Below are positions 43,335-56,309 of a stretch of DNA of 64,000 nucleotides, in pieces. Source of the DNA: Lates calcarifer (lineage: Eukaryota; Chordata; Actinopteri; Centropomidae); the NCBI RefSeq assembly GCF_001640805.2, contig NC_066836.1, positions 2,610,909 through 2,674,908 on the forward strand, read 5' to 3'. The position numbers and the translations under genes are program-made. Each line of letters begins with the position of its first letter. Position 1 is the stretch's first letter. The notes under the pieces are model-generated. The model had not been told where the DNA came from. It did no database searches and saw only the letters and a list, made by a program, of their open reading frames with translations.

Positions 43335-45198
43335 GTGTCACCACTTTGTCCATGACATTGTCCATGATTGCAGAGACATGGTCCATGATTGGAGAGACAT
43401 TGTTGAGGATGAGGGAGACATCGTCCACGATCAGAGACGTTGTCCATCGTCGCAGCGACCTTGTCAAAGATGAGAGAGACGTTGTCCATGATCAGAGACA
43501 TTGTCCCATGCTTCGCAGAGCTCTGCGCAAGAATTGGTAGTGACACTGTGGTTCCTCGATTCGACGGCATGACCGCGATCATGGAGACATTTGTCGATGA
43601 TCACAGAGACACCGTCTATGATCTCAGAGACATCGTCCACGATCACCAAGACATTGTCGATGATCGCAGAGACTTTGTCCATAATCTCAGAGACATTGTC
43701 CGCGATCACAGAGACGTAGTCCACGATCTCAGAGAGTCTTTGTACAATGAAGAAGTTCTGTGAGACAAGGACAGAGGCCTCCAGGTAATTCACCAACAGA
43801 TTTACATCAACTGTCCAACACAGAGCACTGACATTAAACTGTTTATGTTCAGTATTGAATATATCGGAAAAGTGTAATCATAAAAGTAATTGATCATTTT
43901 CCTTTGTATGTTCCTGTTTGATTTCCTCCAGGTGTCACCACTTCGTCCACAATCGCAAAGACATGGTCCATGATCGGAGAGACATTGTTGAGGATGAGGG
44001 AGACATCGTCCACGATCGGAGACATTGTCCATGACTCGTGGTGACTCGGTCCCCGATTAGTCGGCATTGCCGGCGTTCAGAGACATTGTCGATGATCGCA
44101 GAGACTTTGTCCATAATCTCAGAGACATTGTCCACGATCAGAGAGACGTAGTCCACAATCTCAGAGACGTCCACGATCACAGAGACATGGTCCATGATCG
44201 GAGAGACATTGTTGAGGATGAGGGAGACATCGTCCACGATCAGAGACGTTGTCTGTGATCGCAGAGACCTTGTCAAAGATGAAAGAGACGTTGTCCATGA
44301 TCAGAGACATTGTCGCTGCTTCGCAGAGCTCTGTACAAGAATCGGTAGTGACACTGTGGTTCCTCGATTCGACGGCATGACCGCGATCAGCTGGCATTGT
44401 TAATGGTCACAGAGAAACAGTCTATCATCTTAGAGACATCGTCCACAATCACAGACACATTGTCAATGATCGCAGAGACTTTGTCTATAATCTCAGAGAC
44501 ATTGTCCGCGATTACAGAGACGTAGTCCACGATCACAGAGAGTCTTTGTACAATGAAGAAGTTCTGTGAGACCAGGACAGAGGCCTCCAGGTAATTCACC
44601 AACAGATTTACATCAACTGTCCAACACACAGCACTGACATTAAACTGTTTATGTTCAGTAGTCAGTATATCAGAAAAATGTAACAATAGAAGTAATCTGC
44701 AATATAAAAATAATGAATAAGTAACCTGTATTAATAGAAGTAACGTAAAAGTAATTAGTAACACCAGAAGTAGTATGAAATAATTCACAGTATTAAGACA
44801 TCAAAAACTGTCAAAAAAGTCATAATGTAGTAAGACATTAAAAACGTCATAGTATAGTATGGTGTCTAGACCGTACTCAGCACCAGGCGACAGTGGCAAG
44901 AAAAAACTTTCTTTAAGGGGCAGAAACCTTGAACAGAACCAGACTCAGGGTGGGCAGCCATCTGCCTCAACTGGTTGAGTGGTATAGTGAAGTATCAAAA
45001 ATGTTGTGTAAATATGATAGTATAGTAAGGAAAGACAATGTCTTAGTAGGATAAGGTATAAACATGTTTTGTTAAATGCTCTGGTTCAGCTGTAATGTTG
45101 AATATATCTCTGTGTTTTCATGGTTAAACTGTTGATGAGGAATAGGTAGTAGTGTATTAATCATTTCCCTTTGTATGTTTCTCTTTGATTTCCTCCAG
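43335..45198 (+). repeat. array unit 1 (1864 bp, long block A)
   Basis: Its A block (43335-43784, 450 bp) is longer than in the other units. It keeps the middle part (cttcgcagagctctgcg, gacactgtggttcctcgatt) otherwise found only in B blocks, so it looks like the ancestral form. B block 43932-44590. Confidence 0.9.
44871..44980 (+). repeat. interspersed-element fragment inside each long linker (first copy)
   Basis: cgtactcagcaccaggcgac, cagtggcaagaaaaaacttt, agaaccagactcagggtggg and cagccatctgcctcaactgg follow in order. It is the 3' half of the element also seen at 42908-43068, and is repeated with every long linker, so it was captured before amplification. Confidence 0.75.
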
Positions 45199-46908
45199 GT
45201 GTCACCACTTTGTCCATGACATCGTCCATGATAGCAGAGACATGGTCCATGATCGGAGAGACATTGTTGAGGATGAGGGAGACATCGTCCACGATCGGAG
45301 ACATTGTCCATGACTCGTGGTGACTCGGTCCCCGATTAGTCGGCATTGCTGGCGTTCAGAGACATTGTCGATGATCGCAGAGACTTTGTCCATAATCTCA
45401 GAGACATTGTCCGCGATCACAGAGACGTAGTCCACGATCTCAGAGAGTCTTTGTACAATGAAGAAGTTCTGTGAGACAAGGACAGAGGCCTCCAGGTAAT
45501 TCACCAACAGATTTACATCAACTGTCCAACACAGAGCACTGACATTAAACTGTTTATGTTCAGTATTGAATATATCGGAAAAGTGTAATCATAAAAGTAA
45601 TTGATCATTTTCCTTTGTATGTTTCTCTTTGATTTCCTCCAGGTGTCACCACTTCGTCCACAATCGCAAAGACATGGTCCATGATCGGAGAGACATTGTT
45701 GAGGATGAGGGAGACATCGTCCATGATCGGAGACATTGTCCATGACTCGTGGTGACTCGGTCCCCGATTAGTCGGCATTGCTGGCGTTCAGAGACATTGT
45801 CAATGATCGCAGAGACTTTGTCCATAATCTCAGAGACATTGTCCGCGATCAGAGAGACGTAGTCCACGATCTCAGAGACGTCCACGATCACAGAGACATG
45901 GTCCATGATCGGAGAGACATTGTTGAGGATGAGGGAGACATCGTCCACGATCAGAGACGTTGTCTGTGATCGCAGAGACCTTGTCAAAGATGAAAGAGAC
46001 GTTGTCCATGATCAGAGACATTGTCGCTGCTTCGCAGAGCTCTGTACAAGAATCGGTAGTGACACTGTGGTTCCTCGATTCGACGGCATGACCGCGATCA
46101 GCTGGCATTGTTAATGGTCACAGAGAAACAGTCTATCATCAGAGACTTGGTCCACGATCACAGACACATTGTCAATGATTTGCAGAGACTTTGTCTATAA
46201 TCTCAGAGACATTGTCCGCGATTACAGAGACGTAGTCCACGATCACAGAGAGTCTTTGTACAATGAAGAAGCTCTGTGAGACCAGGACGGAGGCCTCCAG
46301 GTAATTCACCAACAGATTTACATCAACTGTCCAACACAGAGCACTGACATTAAACTGTTTATGTTCAGTAGTCAGTATATCAGAAAAATGTAACAATAGA
46401 AGTAATCTGCAATATAAAAATAATGAATAAGTAACCTGTATTAATAGAAGTAACGTAAAAGTAATTAGTAACACTAGAAGTAGTATGAAATAATTCACAG
46501 TATTAAGACATCAAAAACTGTCAAAAAAGTCATAATGTAGTAAGACATTAAAAACGTCATAGTATAGTATGGTGTCTAGACCGTACTCAGCACCAGGCGA
46601 CAGTGGCAAGAAAAAACTTTCTTTAAGGGGCAGAAACCTTGAACAGAACCAGACTCAGGGTGGGCAGCCATCTGCCTCAACTGGTTGAGTGGTATAGTGA
46701 AGTATCAAAAATGTTGTGTAAATATGATAGTATAGTAAGGAAAGACAATGTCTTAGTAGGATAAGGTATAAACATGTTTTGTTAAATGCTCTGGTTCAGC
46801 TGTAATGTTGAATATTTCTCTGTGTTTTCATGGTTAAACTGTTGATGAGGAATAGGTAGTAGTGTATTAATCATTTCCCTTTGTATGTTTCTCTTTGATT
46901 TCCTCCAG
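45199..46908 (+). repeat. array unit 2 (1710 bp)
   Basis: A block 45199-45495, B block 45643-46300. Marked by gatagcagag in A and aagctctgtgag at the B end. Near-identical to unit 4, 3421 bp away. Confidence 0.9.
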
Positions 46909-48619
46909 GTGTCACCACTTTGTCCATGACATCGTCCATGATTGCAGAGACATGGTCCATGATCGGAGAGACATTGTTGAGGATGAGGGAGACATCGTCC
47001 ACGATCGGAGACATTGTCCATGACTCGTGGTGACTCGGTCCCCGATTAGTCGGCATTGCTGGCGTTCAGAGACATTGTCGATGATCGCAGAGACTTTGTC
47101 CATAATCTCAGAGACATTGTCCGCGATCACAGAGACGTAGTCCACGATCTCAGAGAGTCTTTGTACAATGAAGAAGTTCTGTGAGACAAGGACAGAGGCC
47201 TCCAGGTAATTCACCAACAGATTTACATCAACTGTCCAACACAGAGCACTGACATTAAACTGTTTATGTTCAGTATTGAATATATCGGAAAAGTGTAATC
47301 ATAAAAGTAATTGATCATTTTCCTTTGTATGTTCCTGTTTGATTTCCTCCAGGTGTCACCACTTCGTCCACAATCGCAAAGACATGGTCCATGATCGGAG
47401 AGACATTGTTGAGGATGAGGGAGACATCGTCCACGATCGGAGACATTGTCCATGACTCGTGGTGACTCGGTCCCCGATTAGTCGGCATTGCCGGCGTTCA
47501 GAGACATTGTCGATGATCGCAGAGACTTTGTCCATAATCTCAGAGACATTGTCCACGATCAGAGAGACGTAGTCCACAATCTCAGAGACGTCCACGATCA
47601 CAGAGACATGGTCCATGATCGGAGAGACATTGTTGAGGATGAGGGAGACATCGTCCACGATCAGAGACGTTGTCTGTGATCGCAGAGACCTTGTCAAAGA
47701 TGAAAGAGACGTTGTCCATGATCAGAGACATTGTCGCTGCTTCGCAGAGCTCTGTACAAGAATCGGTAGTGACACTGTGGTTCCTCGATTCGACGGCATG
47801 ACCGCGATCAGCTGGCATTGTTAATGGTCACAGAGAAACAGTCTATCATCTTAGAGACATCGTCCACAATCACAGACACATTGTCAATGATCGCAGAGAC
47901 TTTGTCTATAATCTCAGAGACATTGTCCGCGATTACAGAGACGTAGTCCACGATCACAGAGAGTCTTTGTACAATGAAGAAGTTCTGTGAGACCAGGACA
48001 GAGGCCTCCAGGTAATTCACCAACAGATTTACATCAACTGTCCAACACACAGCACTGACATTAAACTGTTTATGTTCAGTAGTCAGTATATCAGAAAAAT
48101 GTAACAATAGAAGTAATCTGCAATATAAAAATAATGAATAAGTAACCTGTATTAATAGAAGTAACGTAAAAGTAATTAGTAACACCAGAAGTAGTATGAA
48201 ATAATTCACAGTATTAAGACATCAAAAACTGTCAAAAAAGTCATAATGTAGTAAGACATTAAAAACGTCATAGTATAGTATGGTGTCTAGACCGTACTCA
48301 GCACCAGGCGACAGTGGCAAGAAAAAACTTTCTTTAAGGGGCAGAAACCTTGAACAGAACCAGACTCAGGGTGGGCAGCCATCTGCCTCAACTGGTTGAG
48401 TGGTATAGTGAAGTATCAAAAATGTTGTGTAAATATGATAGTATAGTAAGGAAAGACAATGTCTTAGTAGGATAAGGTATAAACATGTTTTGTTAAATGC
48501 TCTGGTTCAGCTGTAATGTTGAATATATCTCTGTGTTTTCATGGTTAAACTGTTGATGAGGAATAGGTAGTAGTGTATTAATCATTTCCCTTTGTATGTT
48601 TCTCTTTGATTTCCTCCAG
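46909..48619 (+). repeat. array unit 3 (1711 bp)
   Basis: B block starts at 47353 after gttcctgtttgatttcctcc and has gccggcgttcag, as in unit 1. Unit 1 B plus unit 2 A correspond to unit 3 B plus unit 4 A at 3421-bp distance. Confidence 0.9.
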
Positions 48620-50329
48620 GTGTCACCACTTTGTCCATGACATCGTCCATGATAGCAGAGACATGGTCCATGATCGGAGAGACATTGTTGAGGATGAGGG
48701 AGACATCGTCCACGATCGGAGACATTGTCCATGACTCGTGGTGACTCGGTCCCCGATTAGTCGGCATTGCTGGCGTTCAGAGACATTGTCGATGATCGCA
48801 GAGACTTTGTCCATAATCTCAGAGACATTGTCCGCGATCACAGAGACGTAGTCCACGATCTCAGAGAGTCTTTGTACAATGAAGAAGTTCTGTGAGACAA
48901 GGACAGAGGCCTCCAGGTAATTCACCAACAGATTTACATCAACTGTCCAACACAGAGCACTGACATTAAACTGTTTATGTTCAGTATTGAATATATCGGA
49001 AAAGTGTAATCATAAAAGTAATTGATCATTTTCCTTTGTATGTTTCTCTTTGATTTCCTCCAGGTGTCACCACTTCGTCCACAATCGCAAAGACATGGTC
49101 CATGATCGGAGAGACATTGTTGAGGATGAGGGAGACATCGTCCATGATCGGAGACATTGTCCATGACTCGTGGTGACTCGGTCCCCGATTAGTCGGCATT
49201 GCTGGCGTTCAGAGACATTGTCAATGATCGCAGAGACTTTGTCCATAATCTCAGAGACATTGTCCACGATCAGAGAGACGTAGTCCACGATCTCAGAGAC
49301 GTCCACGATCACAGAGACATGGTCCATGATCGGAGAGACATTGTTGAGGATGAGGGAGACATCGTCCACGATCAGAGACGTTGTCTGTGATCGCAGAGAC
49401 CTTGTCAAAGATGAAAGAGACGTTGTCCATGATCAGAGACATTGTCGCTGCTTCGCAGAGCTCTGTACAAGAATCGGTAGTGACACTGTGGTTCCTCGAT
49501 TCGACGGCATGACCGCGATCAGCTGGCATTGTTAATGGTCACAGAGAAACAGTCTATCATCAGAGACTTGGTCCACGATCACAGACACATTGTCAATGAT
49601 TTGCAGAGACTTTGTCTATAATCTCAGAGACATTGTCCGCGATTACAGAGACGTAGTCCACGATCACAGAGAGTCTTTGTACAATGAAGAAGCTCTGTGA
49701 GACCAGGACAGAGGCCTCCAGGTAATTCACCAACAGATTTACATCAACTGTCCAACACACAGCACTGACATTAAACTGTTTATGTTCAGTAGTCAGTATA
49801 TCAGAAAAATGTAACAATAGAAGTAATCTGCAATATAAAAATAATGAATAAGTAACCTGTATTAATAGAAGTAACGTAAAAGTAATTAGTAACACCAGAA
49901 GTAGTATGAAATAATTCACAGTATTAAGACATCAAAAACTGTCAAAAAAGTCATAATGTAGTAAGACATTAAAAAAGTCATAGTATAGTATGGTGTCTAG
50001 ACCGTACTCAGCACCAGGCGACAGTGGCAAGAAAAAACTTTCTTTAAGGGGCAGAAACCTTGAACAGAACCAGACTCAGGGTGGGCAGCCATCTGCCTCA
50101 ACTGGTTGAGTGGTATAGTGAAGTATCAAAAATGTTGTGTAAATATGATAGTATAGTAAGGAAAGACAATGTCTTAGTAGGATAAGGTATAAACATGTTT
50201 TGTTAAATGCTCTGGTTCAGCTGTAATGTTGAATATTTCTCTGTGTTTTCATGGTTAAACTGTTGATGAGGAATAGGTAGTAGTGTATTAATCATTTCCC
50301 TTTGTATGTTTCTCTTTGATTTCCTCCAG
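48620..50329 (+). repeat. array unit 4 (1710 bp)
   Basis: Sister of unit 2; differs at a few sites (for example gtccacgatcagagag in place of gtccgcgatcagagag). Confidence 0.9.
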
Positions 50330-51608
50330 GTGTCACCACTTTGTCCATGACATCGTCCATGATTGCAGAGACATGGTCCATGATCGGAGAGACATTGTTG
50401 AGGATGAGGGAGACATCGTCCACGATCGGAGACATTGTCCATGACTCGTGGTGACTCGGTCCCCGATAAGTCGGCATTGCTGGCGTTCAGAGACATTGTC
50501 GATGATCGCAGAGACTTTGTCCATAATCTCAGAGACATTGTCCGCGATCAGAGAGACGTAGTCCACGATCTCAGAGACGTCCACGATCACAGAGACATGG
50601 TCCATGATCGGAGAGACATTGTTGAGGATGAGGGAGCCATCGTCCACGATCAGAGACGTTGTCTGGGATCGCAGAGACCTTGTCAAAGATGAAAGAGACG
50701 TTGTCCATGATCAGAGACATTGTCGCTGCTTCGCAGAGCTCTGTACAAGAATCGGTAGTGACACTGTGGTTCCTCGATTCGACGGCATGACCGCGATCAG
50801 CTGGCATTGTTAATGGTCACAGAGAAACAGTCTATCATCTTAGAGACATCGTCCACGATCACAGACACATTGTCAATGATCGCAGAGACTTTGTCTATAA
50901 TCTCAGAGACATTGTCCGCGATTACAGAGACGTAGTCCACGATCACAGAGAGTCTTTGTACAATGAAGAAGTTCTGTGAGACCAGGACGGAGGCCTCCAG
51001 GTAATTCACCAACAGATTTACATCAACTGTCCAACACACAGCACTGACATTAAACTGTTTATGTTCAGTAGTCAGTATATCAGAAAAATGTAACAATAGA
51101 AGTAATCTGCAATATAAAAATAATGAATAAGTAACCTGTATTAATAGAAGTAACGTAAAAGTAATTAGTAACACTAGAAGTAGTATGAAATAATTCACAG
51201 TATTAAGACATCAAAAACTGTCAAAAAAGTCATAATGTAGTAAGACATTAAAAACGTCATAGTATAGTATGGTGTCTAGACCGTACTCAGCACCAGGCGA
51301 CAGTGGCAAGAAAAAACTTTCTTTAAGGGGCAGAAACCTTGAACAGAACCAGACTCAGGGTGGGCAGCCATCTGCCTCAACTGGTTGAGTGGTATAGTGA
51401 AGTATCAAAAATGTTGTGTAAATATGATAGTATAGTAAGGAAAGACAATGTCTTAGTAGGATAAGGTATAAACATGTTTTGTTAAATGCTCTGGTTCAGC
51501 TGTAATGTTGAATATTTCTCTGTGTTTTCATGGTTAAACTGTTGATGAGGAATAGGTAGTAGTGTATTAATCATTTCCCTTTGTATGTTTCTCTTTGATT
51601 TCCTCCAG
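50330..51608 (+). repeat. array unit 5 (1279 bp, A/B fusion)
   Basis: Lacks 432 bp: block A runs straight into block B at the shared catgactcgtggtgactcgg spacer, losing the A tail, short linker and B head. Carries ccccgataag in place of ccccgattag, and a private gggagccatc at about 50633. Confidence 0.9.
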
Positions 51609-52887
51609 GTGTCACCACTTTGTCCATGACATCGTCCATGATTGCAGAGACATGGTCCATGATCGGAGAGACATTGTTGAGGATGAGGGAGACATCGTCC
51701 ACGATCGGAGACATTGTCCATGACTCGTGGTGACTCGGTCCCCGATAAGTCGGCATTGCTGGCGTTCAGAGACATTGTCGATGATCGCAGAGACTTTGTC
51801 CATAATCTCAGAGACATTGTCCGCGATCAGAGAGACGTAGTCCACGATCTCAGAGACGTCCACGATCACAGAGACATGGTCCATGATCGGAGAGACATTG
51901 TTGAGGATGAGGGAGACATCGTCCACGATCAGAGACGTTGTCTGGGATCGCAGAGACCTTGTCAAAGATGAAAGAGACGTTGTCCATGATCAGAGACATT
52001 GTCGCTGCTTCGCAGAGCTCTGTACAAGAATCGGTAGTGACACTGTGGTTCCTCGATTCGACGGCATGACCGCGATCAGCTGGCATTGTTAATGGTCACA
52101 GAGAAACAGTCTATCATCTTAGAGACATCGTCCACGATCACAGACACATTGTCAATGATCGCAGAGACTTTGTCTATAATCTCAGAGACATTGTCCGCGA
52201 TTACAGAGACGTAGTCCACGATCACAGAGAGTCTTTGTACAATGAAGAAGTTCTGTGAGACCAGGACGGAGGCCTCCAGGTAATTCACCAACAGATTTAC
52301 ATCAACTGTCCAACACAGAGCACTGACATTAAACTGTTTATGTTCAGTAGTCAGTATATCAGAAAAATGTAACAATAGAAGTAATCTGCAATATAAAAAT
52401 AATGAATAAGTAACCTGTATTAATAGAAGTAACGTAAAAGTAATTAGTAACACTAGAAGTAGTATGAAATAATTCACAGTATTAAGACATCAAAAACTGT
52501 CAAAAAAGTCATAATGTAGTAAGACATTAAAAACGTCATAGTATAGTATGGTGTCTAGACCGTACTCAGCACCAGGCGACAGTGGCAAGAAAAAACTTTC
52601 TTTAAGGGGCAGAAACCTTGAACAGAACCAGACTCAGGGTGGGCAGCCATCTGCCTCAACTGGTTGAGTGGTATAGTGAAGTATCAAAAATGTTGTGTAA
52701 ATATGATAGTATAGTAAGGAAAGACAATGTCTTAGTAGGATAAGGTATAAACATGTTTTGTTAAATGCTCTGGTTCAGCTGTAATGTTGAATATTTCTCT
52801 GTGTTTTCATGGTTAAACTGTTGATGAGGAATAGGTAGTAGTGTATTAATCATTTCCCTTTGTATGTTTCTCTTTGATTTCCTCCAG
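51609..52887 (+). repeat. array unit 6 (1279 bp, A/B fusion)
   Basis: Tandem sister of unit 5 with the same ccccgataag marker and gtctgggatcg variant. Confidence 0.9.
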
Positions 52888-54598
52888 GTGTCACCACTTT
52901 GTCCATGACATCGTCCATGATTGCAGAGACATGGTCCATGATCGGAGAGACATTGTTGAGGATGAGGGAGACATCGTCCACGATCGGAGACATTGTCCAT
53001 GACTCGTGGTGACTCGGTCCCCGATTAGTCGGCATTGCTGGCGTTCAGAGACATTGTCGATGATCGCAGAGACTTTGTCCATAATCTCAGAGACATTGTC
53101 CGCGATCACAGAGACGTAGTCCACGATCTCAGAGAGTCTTTGTACAATGAAGAAGTTCTGTGAGACAAGGACAGAGGCCTCCAGGTAATTCACCAACAGA
53201 TTTACATCAACTGTCCAACACAGAGCACTGACATTAAACTGTTTATGTTCAGTATTGAATATATCGGAAAAGTGTAATCATAAAAGTAATTGATCATTTT
53301 CCTTTGTATGTTCCTGTTTGATTTCCTCCAGGTGTCACCACTTCGTCCACAATCGCAAAGACATGGTCCATGATCGGAGAGACATTGTTGAGGATGAGGG
53401 AGACATCGTCCACGATCGGAGACATTGTCCATGACTCGTGGTGACTCGGTCCCCGATTAGTCGGCATTGCCGGCGTTCAGAGACATTGTCGATGATCGCA
53501 GAGACTTTGTCCATAATCTCAGAGACATTGTCCGCGATCAGAGAGACGTAGTCCACGATCTCAGAGACGTCCACGATCACAGAGACATGGTCCATGATCG
53601 GAGAGACATTGTTGAGGATGAGGGAGACATCGTCCACGATCAGAGACGTTGTCTGGGATCGCAGAGACCTTGTCAAAGATGAAAGAGACGTTGTCCATGA
53701 TCAGAGACATTGTCGCTGCTTCGCAGAGCTCTGTACAAGAATCGGTAGTGACACTGTGGTTCCTCGATTCGACGGCATGACCGCGATCAGCTGGCATTGT
53801 TAATGGTCACAGAGAAACAGTCTATCATCTTAGAGACATCGTCCACGATCACAGACACATTGTCAATGATCGCAGAGACTTTGTCTATAATCTCAGAGAC
53901 ATTGTCCGCGATTACAGAGACGTAGTCCACGATCACAGAGAGTCTTTGTACAATGAAGAAGTTCTGTGAGACCAGGACGGAGGCCTCCAGGTAATTCACC
54001 AACAGATTTACATCAACTGTCCAACACAGAGCACTGACATTAAACTGTTTATGTTCAGTAGTCAGTATATCAGAAAAATGTAACAATAGAAGTAATCTGC
54101 AATATAAAAATAATGAATAAGTAACCTGTATTAATAGAAGTAACGTAAAAGTAATTAGTAACACTAGAAGTAGTATGAAATAATTCACAGTATTAAGACA
54201 TCAAAAACTGTCAAAAAAGTCATAATGTAGTAAGACATTAAAAACGTCATAGTATAGTATGGTGTCTAGACCGTACTCAGCACCAGGCGACAGTGGCAAG
54301 AAAAAACTTTCTTTAAGGGGCAGAAACCTTGAACAGAACCAGACTCAGGGTGGGCAGCCATCTGCCTCAACTGGTTGAGTGGTATAGTGAAGTATCAAAA
54401 ATGTTGTGTAAATATGATAGTATAGTAAGGAAAGACAATGTCTTAGTAGGATAAGGTATAAACATGTTTTGTTAAATGCTCTGGTTCAGCTGTAATGTTG
54501 AATATTTCTCTGTGTTTTCATGGTTAAACTGTTGATGAGGAATAGGTAGTAGTGTATTAATCATTTCCCTTTGTATGTTTCTCTTTGATTTCCTCCAG
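52888..54598 (+). repeat. array unit 7 (1711 bp)
   Basis: Full A + B unit; ccccgattag form, B with gccggcgttcag and gtctgggatcg. Confidence 0.9.
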
Positions 54599-56309
54599 GT
54601 GTCACCACTTTGTCCATGACATCGTCCATGATTGCAGAGACATGGTCCATGATCGGAGAGACATTGTTGAGGATGAGGGAGACATCGTCCACGATCGGAG
54701 ACATTGTCCATGACTCGTGGTGACTCGGTCCCCGATTAGTCGGCATTGCTGGCGTTCAGAGACATTGTCGATGATCGCAGAGACTTTGTCCATAATCTCA
54801 GAGACATTGTCCGCGATCACAGAGACGTAGTCCACGATCTCAGAGAGTCTTTGTACAATGAAGAAGTTCTGTGAGACAAGGACAGAGGCCTCCAGGTAAT
54901 TCACCAACAGATTTACATCAACTGTCCAACACAGAGCACTGACATTAAACTGTTTATGTTCAGTATTGAATATATCGGAAAAGTGTAATCATAAAAGTAA
55001 TTGATCATTTTCCTTTGTATGTTCCTGTTTGATTTCCTCCAGGTGTCACCACTTCGTCCACAATCGCAAAGACATGGTCCATGATCGGAGAGACATTGTT
55101 GAGGATGAGGGAGACATCGTCCACGATCGGAGACATTGTCCATGACTCGTGGTGACTCGGTCCCCGATTAGTCGGCATTGCCGGCGTTCAGAGACATTGT
55201 CGATGATCGCAGAGACTTTGTCCATAATCTCAGAGACATTGTCCGCGATCAGAGAGACGTAGTCCACGATCTCAGAGACGTCCACGATCACAGAGACATG
55301 GTCCATGATCGGAGAGACATTGTTGAGGATGAGGGAGACATCGTCCACGATCAGAGACGTTGTCTGGGATCGCAGAGACCTTGTCAAAGATGAAAGAGAC
55401 GTTGTCCATGATCAGAGACATTGTCGCTGCTTCGCAGAGCTCTGTACAAGAATCGGTAGTGACACTGTGGTTCCTCGATTCGACGGCATGACCGCGATCA
55501 GCTGGCATTGTTAATGGTCACAGAGAAACAGTCTATCATCTTAGAGACATCGTCCACGATCACAGACACATTGTCAATGATCGCAGAGACTTTGTCTATA
55601 ATCTCAGAGACATTGTCCGCGATTACAGAGACGTAGTCCACGATCACAGAGAGTCTTTGTACAATGAAGAAGTTCTGTGAGACCAGGACGGAGGCCTCCA
55701 GGTAATTCACCAACAGATTTACATCAACTGTCCAACACACAGCACTGACATTAAACTGTTTATGTTCAGTAGTCAGTATATCAGAAAAATGTAACAATAG
55801 AAGTAATCTGCAATATAAAAATAATGAATAAGTAACCTGTATTAATAGAAGTAACGTAAAAGTAATTAGTAACACTAGAAGTAGTATGAAATAATTCACA
55901 GTATTAAGACATCAAAAACTGTCAAAAAAGTCATAATGTAGTAAGACATTAAAAACGTCATAGTATAGTATGGTGTCTAGACCGTACTCAGCACCAGGCG
56001 ACAGTGGCAAGAAAAAACTTTCTTTAAGGGGCAGAAACCTTGAACAGAACCAGACTCAGGGTGGGCAGCCATCTGCCTCAACTGGTTGAGTGGTATAGTG
56101 AAGTATCAAAAATGTTGTGTAAATATGATAGTATAGTAAGGAAAGACAATGTCTTAGTAGGATAAGGTATAAACATGTTTTGTTAAATGCTCTGGTTCAG
56201 CTGTAATGTTGAATATTTCTCTGTGTTTTCATGGTTAAACTGTTGATGAGGAATAGGTAGTAGTGTATTAATCATTTCCCTTTGTATGTTTCTCTTTGAT
56301 TTCCTCCAG
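54599..56309 (+). repeat. array unit 8 (1711 bp)
   Basis: Near-identical to unit 7; the visible change is cacacagc for cacagagc after block B. Confidence 0.9.
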
